Shown in pieces: positions 18,177 to 27,595 of a stretch of 64,000 nucleotides of DNA. The notes below the pieces were generated by a model that saw only the letters and a program-made list of their open reading frames with translations, was not told where the DNA came from and searched no databases. A program made the translations under genes and the position numbers. The DNA is from Chromohalobacter israelensis (GTDB lineage Bacteria; Pseudomonadota; Gammaproteobacteria; Pseudomonadales; Halomonadaceae), in assembly GCA_000761475.1 (NCBI GenBank), contig JQNW01000001.1, positions 372,001 to 436,000 of the forward strand, read 5' to 3'. The stretch's first letter is position 1. The number at the start of each line of letters is the position of its first letter.

Positions 18177-18767
18177 ATGGCGCAGGATCGGGTGGAAGCC
18201 GTCGAACGCGCGCTGACGGTCATGGAAGCCTTCGATACACCGCGCGACAGTCTATCCCTGGCCGAGCTGGCCGACGCGACGGCTCTCTACAAGAGCACCT
18301 TGCTGCGTCTTCTGGGATCGCTGGAACGCTTCGACTACGTGCAACGCGACGGACGAGGACGCTACCGCCTGGGCACGACACCGGCGCGGCTGGGCAGACG
18401 TCATGCTCCCTCGCGTCAGCTCGCCGACCTGGTCATGCCCACGCTCGATGCCTTGTGCCGGCAAACCGGCGAGACCGCCGCGCTGCTGGCGCTTATCGGA
18501 GACGACGTCGAGTGCCGTCTGAGCGTGCTGCCGGAAAGCGATCTGCGCCACACGCTGCGCCCCGGCCAGCATTGGCAACGTCAAGGCGACACGCCTTCCC
18601 TGACGCTCCCCGGCGGGCGCATGCTGTGTCAGGCGCTGCCCGACACCGCTTACTGGTTGAGCCTTTCCGGCCCCCAGGGGCGCTTGCCCGCGCGCGAGGC
18701 GCGTCGCGCATTGCAGGATGCCGTGGCGCAGCTGCACCGCCATGAACTGCAGGATTATCCGCCATGA
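18177..18767 (+). CDS. IclR-family transcriptional regulator, shortened effector domain
   Basis: 196 residues from an ATG with ggag upstream. The N-terminal winged helix is complete: AVERALTVMEAF, then the recognition helix YKSTLLRLLGSL and the wing YRLGTTPARLG. The effector domain begins (LADLVMPTLDALCRQTGETAALL) but the protein stops about 60 residues short of the usual 250-270. The conserved C-terminal ligand-pocket strands are missing. The stop overlaps the next start as ATGA, so it is co-translated with the response regulator. It probably regulates tctCBA, but the shortened pocket suggests it may have lost or changed ligand response. Confidence 0.8.
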   Translation: MAQDRVEAVERALTVMEAFDTPRDSLSLAELADATALYKSTLLRLLGSLERFDYVQRDGRGRYRLGTTPARLGRRHAPSRQLADLVMPTLDALCRQTGETAALLALIGDDVECRLSVLPESDLRHTLRPGQHWQRQGDTPSLTLPGGRMLCQALPDTAYWLSLSGPQGRLPAREARRALQDAVAQLHRHELQDYPP

Positions 18768-19471
18768 CATCCGATACCATGCCTGCCCTGCTGCTCGTCG
18801 AGGACGACGCCCTGCTCGCCGGCACGCTGCACGATGCACTGGCCCTGGCCGGCTATCGCGTCGAGACACTCGAGGACGGCGACCGCGCCCACGCGCGCCT
18901 GGCCGCGCCGGGACACGGCCAGGCGCTCGTCTTGCTCGACCTCAATCTGCCGGGGCGCGGCGGCCTGGAGATCCTCGAGGCCATGCGCCGTCACGACCGC
19001 GATACGCCGGTGCTGATTCTCACCGCGCGGGGAGCCATCGAGGATCGCGTCAAGGGGCTCGACCTCGGCGCCGACGACTACCTGGCCAAGCCCTTCGCCC
19101 TGGACGAGCTGGAAGCCCGGGTTCGCGCTTTGCTGCGCCGGCGCCAGCACGATGACAGCCCCCAGTTGCACGTCGGCCCGCTGCATTTCGATGGCCTGAC
19201 GCAACGCTTCACCCTCGACGGCACCCCCCTGGAGCTGCCACCCCGCGAACAACGGCTGCTGGTCTATCTGATGCGCCACGCGGGCGAGCCGGTGGAAAAG
19301 GGGCATCTGCTCACGCAAGTCTTCAGCGGCGACACGCTGGGCGACAACGCCATCGAGGTCTATATCCACCGCCTGCGTCGCCGCCTGGCGGCCTCCCCGC
19401 TCACATTGCGCACCGTACGCGGCCTGGGCTACGTGCTGGAAAGCGACACGCAGGAGCGCGACGGTGAATGA
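18764..19471 (+). CDS. tctD: Two-component response regulator, TctD/OmpR type
   Basis: 235 residues. The receiver domain has the acidic pair (Asp14/15), phosphoacceptor Asp59 in LVLLDLNLPG, a Thr in ILTARG and the Lys in DYLAKPF. The winged-helix output domain follows, ending with IEVYIHRLRRRL and RTVRGLGYVL. It overlaps the IclR gene by 4 bases and the kinase gene by 8. TctD-type regulators activate tricarboxylate transporters, which matches the divergent tctCBA. Confidence 0.88.
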   Translation: MTSDTMPALLLVEDDALLAGTLHDALALAGYRVETLEDGDRAHARLAAPGHGQALVLLDLNLPGRGGLEILEAMRRHDRDTPVLILTARGAIEDRVKGLDLGADDYLAKPFALDELEARVRALLRRRQHDDSPQLHVGPLHFDGLTQRFTLDGTPLELPPREQRLLVYLMRHAGEPVEKGHLLTQVFSGDTLGDNAIEVYIHRLRRRLAASPLTLRTVRGLGYVLESDTQERDGE

Positions 19472-20846
19472 GTCGGCCACCCTGCCGAGCCTCTACCGCC
19501 GCCTGCTGGTCTGGCTGCTGGTGCCGATGCTGCTGCTCGGCAGTCTGGTGCTGGCCCAGGCCTACATGGCCTCTCGCGATACCGCCGATCGGGCATTCGA
19601 CCGCCTGCTGGAAGCGGCATCGCTGGCCATCGCCGAGCAGGTCAAGCGTCAGCAAGGCCAGCTGTGGATGGACCTGCCGCCGGCAGCCCTGAAGATGCTG
19701 GCTTCCCAGGCCGAGGAACGCGTCTTCTACGCGCTCTACGATGCCAACGGCAATTTCATCAGCGGCAACGCCGAGTTGCCGGCGCTCGACGACACCGCCG
19801 CCGACATGCGTTTCGCCGACATCGAGTGGCATGACATGGCCCTGCGCCTGGGCATACGGCGGTCGCAGCTCGAGGGCTGGCGTAATCGCCAGCCCTTCGA
19901 GGTGCGCGTGGCCCACACCCGCGAGGGACGCGAGGCATTAACCCAATCGCTGTTCCAGGGCAGCATGCTGCGTCTGGTCGCCATGGCCCTGCTCGCCATC
20001 GGCGTGGTGCTGCTGGGGATTCGCATGGCGCTGATGCCGCTGACCCGCCTGCGGCGCGCCATCCGGGCCCGCGACCCGCGCACCCTGGCGCCGCTCGATC
20101 TGGCACTGCCCCGCGAGCTGGCCGAGCTGCGCGAAACCCTCAACGACTTGCTGGCCCGCATGCGTCGTGTCCGCGCCAACCAGGAACGCTTCATCGGCGA
20201 CGCCTCTCACCAGCTGCGTACTCCGCTGGCCGGGCTCTCGGCACGCGCCGAGCTGGCCCTGCGTCAGGACGACCCGCGCGCCTGGCATGCCGCCCTGGAC
20301 GTCATGCGCGGCAGTGCCGACAAGACCGCGCGCCTGGCATCGCAACTGCTCTCGCTGACACGTCTCAACAATCCCGAAGCGACTCCCGAAGCGGTGGCCA
20401 TCGACCTCTGTCACACCGCCCGGCAGGCGGTTCGTGATGCCTGGACCCAGTGCCATCGCGACGGTATCGACCTGGGCGTGGAAGTGCCCGCGCATCCGGT
20501 GATGCAGCAGGCAGTGGAATGGCAGCTCGCCGAGGCCCTGGCCAATTTGCTCGACAACGCCCGACGCTATGGTGCCAGGCGCATCACGGTGCGCGTGACC
20601 GAAGGTCCCACGCGGCTCGAGGTCGAGGACGATGGCCCCGGCATTCCCGAGAGTCAGCGTCTGCTGGTGCTGCGGCCCTTCCATCGCGGCATCGAGGGCG
20701 GCCAGGGCTCGGGGCTCGGCCTGGCCATCGTCGACGGCATCGCCCGCACGCACGGGGCACGGCTCAGCCTGGCGCCGACCCATCCGCACGCCGAGCCGCC
20801 CGGGCTGTGCGTGCGGCTGCAGTTCAGCGAGGAGGGAACATCATGA
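19464..20846 (+). CDS. tctE: Sensor histidine kinase, TctE type
   Basis: 460 residues from a GTG start with caggagc upstream. There is one membrane segment near residues 15-35, a periplasmic sensor region of about 130 residues, and a second membrane segment around 170-195. The phosphoacceptor is His249 in ASHQLRTPLAGL. The ATPase has N-box LLDNARRYG, G1 EDDGPGIP and G2 GQGSGLGLAI. It overlaps the regulator gene and the downstream binding-protein gene, so the four regulatory genes form one unit. It presumably senses carboxylates in the periplasm, perhaps through the binding protein. Confidence 0.9.
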   Translation: MNESATLPSLYRRLLVWLLVPMLLLGSLVLAQAYMASRDTADRAFDRLLEAASLAIAEQVKRQQGQLWMDLPPAALKMLASQAEERVFYALYDANGNFISGNAELPALDDTAADMRFADIEWHDMALRLGIRRSQLEGWRNRQPFEVRVAHTREGREALTQSLFQGSMLRLVAMALLAIGVVLLGIRMALMPLTRLRRAIRARDPRTLAPLDLALPRELAELRETLNDLLARMRRVRANQERFIGDASHQLRTPLAGLSARAELALRQDDPRAWHAALDVMRGSADKTARLASQLLSLTRLNNPEATPEAVAIDLCHTARQAVRDAWTQCHRDGIDLGVEVPAHPVMQQAVEWQLAEALANLLDNARRYGARRITVRVTEGPTRLEVEDDGPGIPESQRLLVLRPFHRGIEGGQGSGLGLAIVDGIARTHGARLSLAPTHPHAEPPGLCVRLQFSEEGTS

Positions 20847-21937
20847 CGCCGTTACGCCGCCTGTGCGGACTGGCCGTGCTCGCCTGGACCGGACTCACGG
20901 CTTCCCTGGCCTGCCATGCCGATCCGCAGGTTCTGCACTACCCCGCCACGCAGGCCCCCGCGCAGCCCCTGGAGATTCACGGTGCGCTGGACAGCGACCT
21001 GATGGCACCGCTGCTGGCCGACTTCCAGGCGCGTCATCCCGAGATCGAACTGGTCTATCGCAACCTGACCACACTGGCGCTTTACCGCCGCTTCATGTCC
21101 GCGGACGCCACCTCGGCGGATGTCGTCATGTCGTCGGCGATGCCGTGGCAATACCAGCTCGCCAACCGCGGCTACGCCCAATCGCTCGACACCGCCGAGG
21201 CCCGTGCCTGGCCCCAGGCATCCCGCTGGCGACGCGAGCTGTTCGGCATCACCTTCGAGCCGGTAGTCATCGTCTACCGGCGCGACGCCATCGCGTCCGA
21301 CGCGTCGCCGGACAGCCACGAGGCACTGCTGCGACTGCTCACCGAACAGCGCCAGCGACTCACGGGGCGTGTCGTCACCTACGATCCGTGGCGTAGCGGC
21401 GCGGGCTATACCTACGCCACCGCGGATTCGCACATGTCGCCGCGCTACTGGGAGCTGGTGGCCGCGCTGGGCGGCGTGAAGGCCGCCTTGGCCGATACCA
21501 CCGGCGACATGCTCGACGGCCTGATCGCGGGACGCTACGACATCGGCTACAACCTGCTTGGCTCCTACGCCCGCGATGTCGTGGCCGACCACCCGCAACT
21601 GGAGATGGTCATCCCCGACGATTATGCCCTGGTGATGCAGCGGCTGGCGTTGATCCCCAAACGGGCGCCGCATCCGGAGACCGCCAGACGCTTCCTCGAT
21701 TACCTGCTGAGTCGCCAGGGGCAGCAGGCAATACGCGACAAGACGCCGCTCGGCGCGGTACATCCCGACCTCGAAGGGCCGGAGACCGCCCATGGACTGC
21801 GCCGCGCGCTGGGCGACGCGATCCATCCGATCGCCATCGACCCCGGCCTGCTGGCCACGCTCGACGCTCTCAAGCGCCACTCCCTGCTCGAGCGCTGGCA
21901 ACGCGAGTACACCCGCTTGAGCGACAATGCGCCCTGA
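20843..21937 (+). CDS. Periplasmic solute-binding protein linked to the two-component system
   Basis: 364 residues. A signal peptide ends near ASLACHA (about residue 27). The body is a type-2 periplasmic binding fold, with LEIHGALDSDLMAPLLADFQ at the first strand, the ADVVMSSAMPWQ strand, and a hinge with DIGYNLLGSYA. It resembles iron/phosphoglycerate-type binding proteins such as FbpA or PgtC. No permease or ATPase gene accompanies it. Its ATG overlaps the kinase stop (ATGA) behind gaggaggg. A role as a ligand-presenting partner of the TctE-like kinase is more likely than import; the ligand is unknown. Confidence 0.8.
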   Translation: MTPLRRLCGLAVLAWTGLTASLACHADPQVLHYPATQAPAQPLEIHGALDSDLMAPLLADFQARHPEIELVYRNLTTLALYRRFMSADATSADVVMSSAMPWQYQLANRGYAQSLDTAEARAWPQASRWRRELFGITFEPVVIVYRRDAIASDASPDSHEALLRLLTEQRQRLTGRVVTYDPWRSGAGYTYATADSHMSPRYWELVAALGGVKAALADTTGDMLDGLIAGRYDIGYNLLGSYARDVVADHPQLEMVIPDDYALVMQRLALIPKRAPHPETARRFLDYLLSRQGQQAIRDKTPLGAVHPDLEGPETAHGLRRALGDAIHPIAIDPGLLATLDALKRHSLLERWQREYTRLSDNAP

Positions 21938-21998
21938 ACGCGGGCCTGCCTTCGCGCTATACTGCGACGCCTTTGCCGACTGACGCACCGGAGCCGAC

Positions 21999-22760
21999 AT
22001 GCCACGCCTCGATCAACTGCTGGTCATCCAAGGATGGGCGCGCTCACGCACCCGGGCGCAGCGCTTGATTCGCCACGGCCGTGTCACGCTGGTGTCCACG
22101 CAGACGCCGCGCGTACTGACCAAGCCCGGCGAAACGTTGCCCGACACCAGTCGTTTCGCGGTCGCCGAGGACCCGGAGGAGCGCTATGTCTCGCGAGCGG
22201 GGCTCAAGCTGGAAGGCGTTCTGGAGGCGCTCAACGTGCGTTTCGACGGCATGACGGTACTCGACGTGGGCCAGTCCACCGGCGGCTTCACGGACTGCGC
22301 GTTGCGCTTCGGCGCCGCGCGCGTGGTCGGTATCGAGGTCGGACACGACCAGCTCGCCCCGACACTGCGCGAGGATGCCCGTGTCACCTGCCTCGAAGGC
22401 GTCAACGCCCGCGCCCTGCCCCGCGAGCGGCTCGACGCGCTCGCCCCCGAAGGACTGCACGCCGCGGTCATGGATGTCTCGTTCATCTCGCAGACGCTGA
22501 TCCTGCCCGAGCTGGCCGCCGTGCTGGCGCCCGGGGGCCAGTTGATCTCGCTGGTCAAGCCACAGTTCGAGGTCGGCCCGGGCAAGGTCGACGCCCATGG
22601 CGTCGTCCGCGATCCGGCGCTCTTCGCGGACGTCGAGGCGCGCATTCGCACCTGCTGTGCCGATGCCGGCTTCGCGATTCGTCACTGGCAGGAAAGCCCT
22701 CTGCGCGGCGGCGACGGCAACCGCGAGTTCCTGCTTCACGCGGTCATCCCCCGCCCCTAG
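21999..22760 (+). CDS. tlyA: TlyA family rRNA 2'-O-methyltransferase
   Basis: 253 residues. An N-terminal S4 RNA-binding domain (RLDQLLVIQGWARSRTRAQ) is followed by an FtsJ-like SAM methyltransferase with DVGQSTGGFTD, MDVSFISQT and LVKPQFEVG. The family includes the rRNA ribose methylase TlyA, once called hemolysin. It converges with the mechanosensitive channel gene and their stop ends overlap by 4 bases (22757-22760). Confidence 0.9.
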   Translation: MPRLDQLLVIQGWARSRTRAQRLIRHGRVTLVSTQTPRVLTKPGETLPDTSRFAVAEDPEERYVSRAGLKLEGVLEALNVRFDGMTVLDVGQSTGGFTDCALRFGAARVVGIEVGHDQLAPTLREDARVTCLEGVNARALPRERLDALAPEGLHAAVMDVSFISQTLILPELAAVLAPGGQLISLVKPQFEVGPGKVDAHGVVRDPALFADVEARIRTCCADAGFAIRHWQESPLRGGDGNREFLLHAVIPRP

Positions 22761-25700
22761 CGGCCGCCGTCACCTCCGCCTCCGTCGGCATCCGTCCCGT
22801 CGCCGCTCGGGCTGCGTCCGACATCGACGTCCTCGATGCCGTCGCGCCGTGCCGGCCTCGCCGATACGGCGCCATCGCCAAGAGTGGCCGTCTCCTGGGG
22901 CCGGGAGCTCACCCAGGCCTGCCGCCCCGAGGCATCGTGCAGCCAGACGTCCATCTGGTTGAAGGCAATGCGAATGCCATGCTGATGGAACAGGGCATCG
23001 AGACGCCGGTTGATCTCGTCGCTGGCGTACAGTCGGTCCATCAAGTCGTTGACGAAGATGCGCAACTCGAAGCTGAACGCGGTCGCCCCGTACTCGAGAC
23101 AGAATACCTGGGGCTCGGGGTCCTTGAGGACGCGCGGGTTTTCCACGGCGGCCTGGCGCAGCAGACGATGCACCAGCTCGAGATCGGAGCCGTGCGAGAC
23201 GCCGTAGGTCAGCACGACCCGGGTGATGTTGTCGGATAGCGACCAGTTGATCAGTTGATCGGTGACGAAGGTCTTGTTGGGGATAATGATTTCCTTGCGA
23301 TCGAAGTCCGTCACCGTGGTGGCACGAATGCGGATGCGGCTGACCGTACCGTGCAGGTTGCCCAGCGTGATGGTGTCGCCGATGCGTACCGGCCGCTCGA
23401 AGAGGATGATCAGGCCGGAAATGAAATTGGCGAAGATTTCCTGCAGTCCGAAGCCCAGCCCCACGCCGAGCGCCGCGACCAGCCATTGCAGCTTGTCCCA
23501 CGACACCCCCAGTGTGCCCAGCGACACCACGACTCCCGTGCCCACGATGGTATAGGAGAGCAGCGACGAAATGGCATAGGCACTGCCCTGCTTGAGGCTC
23601 AGCCGCGACAGCACCATGACTTCCAGCAGCCCCGGCAGGTTGCGCGCCATCACCAGGGTCAGCGCCACCAGTGCCAATGCCATGAGCACATCGGCCACGG
23701 TGATCGGGCTGGTGGTCATCGCCTCGCCCTGACCACGCTCGATCTGCCACACGGTGACGTTGTCGAGATAGGACAACACGCCGAGCAGGTCCGCCCAGAC
23801 GACGTACAGCACCAGCGTGAAGCCCAAGAACAAAATCAGCTTGGAAAGCCGCAGCGACTGCTGATTGACCTGTTCCATGTCCAGTGGCGGCTCCTCGACC
23901 ACCTCGAGGCCGCTTTCGGTATCTTCCTTGGCCTGGGCACGACGCCGGGCCACCGCGCGCCGATACGCCAGGCGCCGTGCCGCCACCGCCAGGCCGCGCA
24001 CCACCGCCGCCTCGACGAGAATCCACAGGCCGAGAATGTAGATCGAGGTGATGAAGCGACCGATCAGGCTCAACGCGGTGTATTCGAAGCCCATGATGAT
24101 CAGCCCCGCCAGCACCAGCGGCACCGCCGCCAGCGCCAGTCCCAGCAGCAAGCGGAACAGCTTGAGGCCGAAAAACGGCACATGGGCGAGGATCAGACGC
24201 ACCAGCACCACGCTCATCGTCACCAGCCCCAGCAGCAGAAACGACAGCGACAGCGGCCGCTCCGCCAGACGGGCTTCGTTGAACGGCGCCACATTGCTGA
24301 CCAGGATGACCGGAATCAATGCCATGCCCAGCCACAGCAGCAAACGGCGCAGGCGCAGTACATAGGCCGGCGACCAGTGGAAATGGCGTGCGGCCACGCC
24401 GTCGGAGACCAGCAGGCGACGCGCCCAGGCCACGACGCCCCAGGCCAGTGCCAGTTGCAGCAACGCATCGCCGAGAACGACGGCGAACCCCTGCCCGCCG
24501 AGATTGAGCGTCCCGCCGGCGGCCGCCATCGTCAGGGGGCCGTGGGCGGCGAGCAGTGCGTTGAGCCCGATCGCCCGTGGCGTGTGCATCTGGGTATCGC
24601 GTTTCAGTCGCCCGATTTCCTCGTGCAGACGCAACAGCGAAGCCTTGATGCGCCGCCGCCACAGCAGCAGCGCGCCGGCCAGCAGCAGCAGTGGCAGCAC
24701 GGCCAGCGCCCCGGCATCGGGGCGTTGCCACAAGGAAACCAGCGCCGTGCGCCAGTCGGCGGCCACCATGCGTTGCCCCAGAGTGGCGGGGAATTGCTGC
24801 AGCCATGCCAGATCCAGCGGACGCCCGTTGGCGACCCAGAACAATTGCTCTTCGATGGTGGCGCGCAGCTCCTTGCTGATTTTCAGCAACTGCTGCTGGT
24901 TGAGCTGCAGGTTGATGGCAATCGTCAGCAGGTTGCCGTATTCCTCGTCGAGCTGGTCGAGCAGCTCGCGACGCGACTCGAACAGCTTGACCAGCGCCTC
25001 GCGCAGTCCCGGCGCATCGTCGATATCGGCCTCGGCGAGACTGTCGTCGGCCAGCTGCTGGGGACGGCGCAGGGCATCGCGCTGCTGGGACAGGTCGAAC
25101 TGGCGCAAGCGCAGGTCGGCAATGTCGTCCTGAAGACCACCGAGCGTTTCCACCTCGGGCAAGGATTCGCGCTGCTCGCGCAGGATGCGCGACAGCAGCA
25201 GGCTGCCGCGAATCGCCTCGATCTGCTCGTTGAGCGTGCGCTGAACCTGGCGCACACGGTCGAGCTGGGTGCGCGTCTCGATGCCTTCGCGCACCATGGC
25301 ATTGGCGCGATCGGTGATATCGAGAAGTTCGCGACTCAAGTCACGATTGACCTGCTGCACCTGAGACAGCACCGGATGCCCGGCGATGGCCTCGGCGTCA
25401 TCGCGGCCGACCTCGGCAATGGCTTTTTCCGACTCGGCACGGCGCTGCCGATCAAGCGCCGCCTGCAGTGCCGCCAGCTGCTGCTCCTTGAGCGCGATGC
25501 GCTTTTCCAGCACGTCGCGCTGCTGCATCGCCAGTTCACGCAAGCGAGTATTGTGGGAGAGCTCGCTCTGATTCCATTGCGCACGCTGCTCAGCGAGCGC
25601 CACCTCGACCCGGTAGCGGTCACGCTTGGCCTGGGCGGCCTCCGACTCGCCCTCCGCGTCGAGCGCGGCAAGCTGCGCCTTGCGGGTCTCGGCGCGCTCG

Positions 25701-26200
25701 CGCGCCTCGCTGATCGCCGCCTGAGCGCGTTCGGGCAAGGTCTGGGCACTGATCAACTGAGCGTTGACGTCGGCCAGACGCCCCTGCAATGCCTCGAGGG
25801 CTTCCAGGGCGTCGCCGGTGCGGGTCTGCAGGGCAGTCAGCGACAGCTCGTCGAAGTCGTTCGCGCTCGGTGTCGCCGTGTCGCCCTCCAGGCGCTGCAG
25901 CTCGCCGGCCAATGCCTGCGACTCCTGCGGCGCCCGCGCCGCGCGCTGCTCGAGTTCGCGCAGCTTGTCGTCGAGCGTTCGGAGCTCCTTGAGTCCTTCC
26001 AGCGCGGCCCGGGTATCCTCCAGTGCCGCGCGCTGATCGCCATCCAACTGCTCGATGGCCTGCAGGCGTTCCAGACGTGCCTGCAAGGCGTCGCGCTCGG
26101 GCAACGACGTCTGCGCGGCAGCGTCGCCCACTGCCCACAGCAGGCAAACCATCACGAATGCGATATAATGGGCAACACGTGTCCTGGCGCCCCTGTTCAT
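22757..26200 (-). CDS. Giant mechanosensitive channel, MscK/MscM (KefA) type
   Basis: 1147 residues. A signal peptide (to about residue 28) leads to a large periplasmic coiled-coil region of some 450 residues that is rich in Arg, Glu and Leu. About 11 membrane segments follow between 500 and 920. The C-terminal MscS core has the pore helix region WLVAALGVGLGFGLQEI, the VRIGDTITLGN strand, and the EIIIPNKTFVTDQLINWS motif. The last 50 residues are Gly/Asp-rich and probably disordered. Such channels release solutes on osmotic downshift, apt for a halophile. The start at 26200 was chosen to give a signal peptide; the ribosome site there is weak. Confidence 0.9.
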   Translation of the reverse strand: MNRGARTRVAHYIAFVMVCLLWAVGDAAAQTSLPERDALQARLERLQAIEQLDGDQRAALEDTRAALEGLKELRTLDDKLRELEQRAARAPQESQALAGELQRLEGDTATPSANDFDELSLTALQTRTGDALEALEALQGRLADVNAQLISAQTLPERAQAAISEARERAETRKAQLAALDAEGESEAAQAKRDRYRVEVALAEQRAQWNQSELSHNTRLRELAMQQRDVLEKRIALKEQQLAALQAALDRQRRAESEKAIAEVGRDDAEAIAGHPVLSQVQQVNRDLSRELLDITDRANAMVREGIETRTQLDRVRQVQRTLNEQIEAIRGSLLLSRILREQRESLPEVETLGGLQDDIADLRLRQFDLSQQRDALRRPQQLADDSLAEADIDDAPGLREALVKLFESRRELLDQLDEEYGNLLTIAINLQLNQQQLLKISKELRATIEEQLFWVANGRPLDLAWLQQFPATLGQRMVAADWRTALVSLWQRPDAGALAVLPLLLLAGALLLWRRRIKASLLRLHEEIGRLKRDTQMHTPRAIGLNALLAAHGPLTMAAAGGTLNLGGQGFAVVLGDALLQLALAWGVVAWARRLLVSDGVAARHFHWSPAYVLRLRRLLLWLGMALIPVILVSNVAPFNEARLAERPLSLSFLLLGLVTMSVVLVRLILAHVPFFGLKLFRLLLGLALAAVPLVLAGLIIMGFEYTALSLIGRFITSIYILGLWILVEAAVVRGLAVAARRLAYRRAVARRRAQAKEDTESGLEVVEEPPLDMEQVNQQSLRLSKLILFLGFTLVLYVVWADLLGVLSYLDNVTVWQIERGQGEAMTTSPITVADVLMALALVALTLVMARNLPGLLEVMVLSRLSLKQGSAYAISSLLSYTIVGTGVVVSLGTLGVSWDKLQWLVAALGVGLGFGLQEIFANFISGLIILFERPVRIGDTITLGNLHGTVSRIRIRATTVTDFDRKEIIIPNKTFVTDQLINWSLSDNITRVVLTYGVSHGSDLELVHRLLRQAAVENPRVLKDPEPQVFCLEYGATAFSFELRIFVNDLMDRLYASDEINRRLDALFHQHGIRIAFNQMDVWLHDASGRQAWVSSRPQETATLGDGAVSARPARRDGIEDVDVGRSPSGDGTDADGGGGDGGR

Positions 26201-26476
26201 GCATCGCCGGGGAAATCCTTGCCACGTCAAAAAACGACACCTGCGTCGGCACGCCATGCTGTTTCCTCGTCACCTAGCGATGCGCCGATTGTCGGCGCGT
26301 GACAGGACCTTGGCAATGTTGCGCACCGATATTTGCTTCGCCCTTTCGACGTGATAGAAACATTCACGATCACCCATGTGCCCGGTCGGCCAGGCTCGAC
26401 GCGTCTTTCCGCTCGCCTCGGCATGACATGCGGTTCGGTCACAGCGTTTTACACTATCGACAAGGTATTCAATGAC

Positions 26477-27511
26477 ATGGAGTCACCACGCCCCTTCTTG
26501 CCGATGATTGCGCTGCTCACCCTGGCGCTTTCCAGCTCCGTTCATGCCGCCACCGAGTTGAGCGACAGCGAGCGCCAGGCCATCGAGGCGCGCGTGCAGA
26601 CGCTGGAGACGGAACTGCGCGACCTGCGTCAGACGCTGGCCGAGGACGCCAGCGCGACGGACGCGGATGCCAGCCCGGCGGAACGCGAGGCGCAGAATCT
26701 GGAAACTCGCGTCGACAAGCGTCGCGAGCTCGAGCGCGAGTCTTCGCGCAACCCCCTGGCGGTGACCACCTACCGGCGCAACTACCTGCTGCCGTGGGCC
26801 TATAACGCCAACCCCGACCAGGATCGCTTCGCCGAAGTCACCGACGCCACCGATGCCGACAACACCGAGGTCAAGTATCAGCTGAGCTTCAAGGTCAACC
26901 TGATCGAAGACCTCTTCGACGACAACGGCGACGTGTACTTCGCCTACACGCAGCGCAGCTGGTGGCAGGCTTACAACTCCGAGGCCTCGGCCCCCTTCCG
27001 CGAGACCAATTACGAGCCCGAGGCGTTCATCAGTTTCGACAACAGCATGAGCGCGCTGGGCTGGACCAACACCATCAATCGTCTCGGCTTTGCGCACCAG
27101 TCCAACGGCCGTTCCGATCCGTTATCGCGCAGCTGGAACCGCGTCTACGCCGACATGGTGTTCCAGCGCGGTGAATGGGCGGTGAGCGTGGCGCCCCACT
27201 GGCGAGTCCCCGAGAACGAGGAAGACGACGATAACCCGGATCTCGAGGACTACATCGGCTACGGCGACGTCACGCTGGTCCGCGCCTTCGGTGATCAGGA
27301 AGTCTCGCTGCTGATGCGCGGCAATCCCGGCAAGAGTCATTACGGGGCGCAACTGGACTACTCGTTTCCGCTATTCGGCAAGGTGCGCGGTTACGTTCAG
27401 TACTATCACGGCTACGGCGAGAGCCTGATCGACTACGATCACATCAACCGTCGTCTGGGGCTCGGCTTCAGCATCAACACCTTCCTGGCGGGCATTCCCG
27501 GACTGGATTGA
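26477..27511 (+). CDS. pldA: Outer membrane phospholipase A1
   Basis: 344 residues. A signal peptide ends near SVHA (about residue 20) and is followed by a charged helical segment (about 25-90) that E. coli PldA does not have at this length. The beta-barrel domain then carries the active site block HQSNGRSDPLSRSWNR, with His207 and Ser209, and the C-terminal GYGESLIDYDHI motif, both almost identical to the E. coli enzyme. It hydrolyses phospholipids that reach the outer leaflet when the outer membrane is disturbed. The ATG at 26477 is chosen for the signal peptide; the upstream aagg is weak. Confidence 0.93.
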   Translation: MESPRPFLPMIALLTLALSSSVHAATELSDSERQAIEARVQTLETELRDLRQTLAEDASATDADASPAEREAQNLETRVDKRRELERESSRNPLAVTTYRRNYLLPWAYNANPDQDRFAEVTDATDADNTEVKYQLSFKVNLIEDLFDDNGDVYFAYTQRSWWQAYNSEASAPFRETNYEPEAFISFDNSMSALGWTNTINRLGFAHQSNGRSDPLSRSWNRVYADMVFQRGEWAVSVAPHWRVPENEEDDDNPDLEDYIGYGDVTLVRAFGDQEVSLLMRGNPGKSHYGAQLDYSFPLFGKVRGYVQYYHGYGESLIDYDHINRRLGLGFSINTFLAGIPGLD

Positions 27512-27533
27512 CAGTGCGCAAAGTTGCGCGCTG

Positions 27534-27561
27534 TTGATGCAGCGCCGTTGCCTGCTATGCT
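27534..27561 (+). promoter_or_regulatory. Candidate promoter of the DUF883-yqjE-yqjK operon
   Basis: TTGATG (27534-27539) and TATGCT (27556-27561) are 16 bases apart. The -10 reads CTATGCTAAG, which resembles a sigma-S type extended -10. It lies 34 bases before the first ATG of the operon. Confidence 0.5.
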
Positions 27562-27595
27562 AAGGACGCCATTAACTTGTCAGAGGAAGACACAC

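Noticed and set aside
23255-26302. A 1015-codon open frame on the plus strand opposite the MscK-like gene
   Set aside because: Antisense shadow of a well supported channel gene, with a Gln/His/Arg-rich composition and no recognisable domain.
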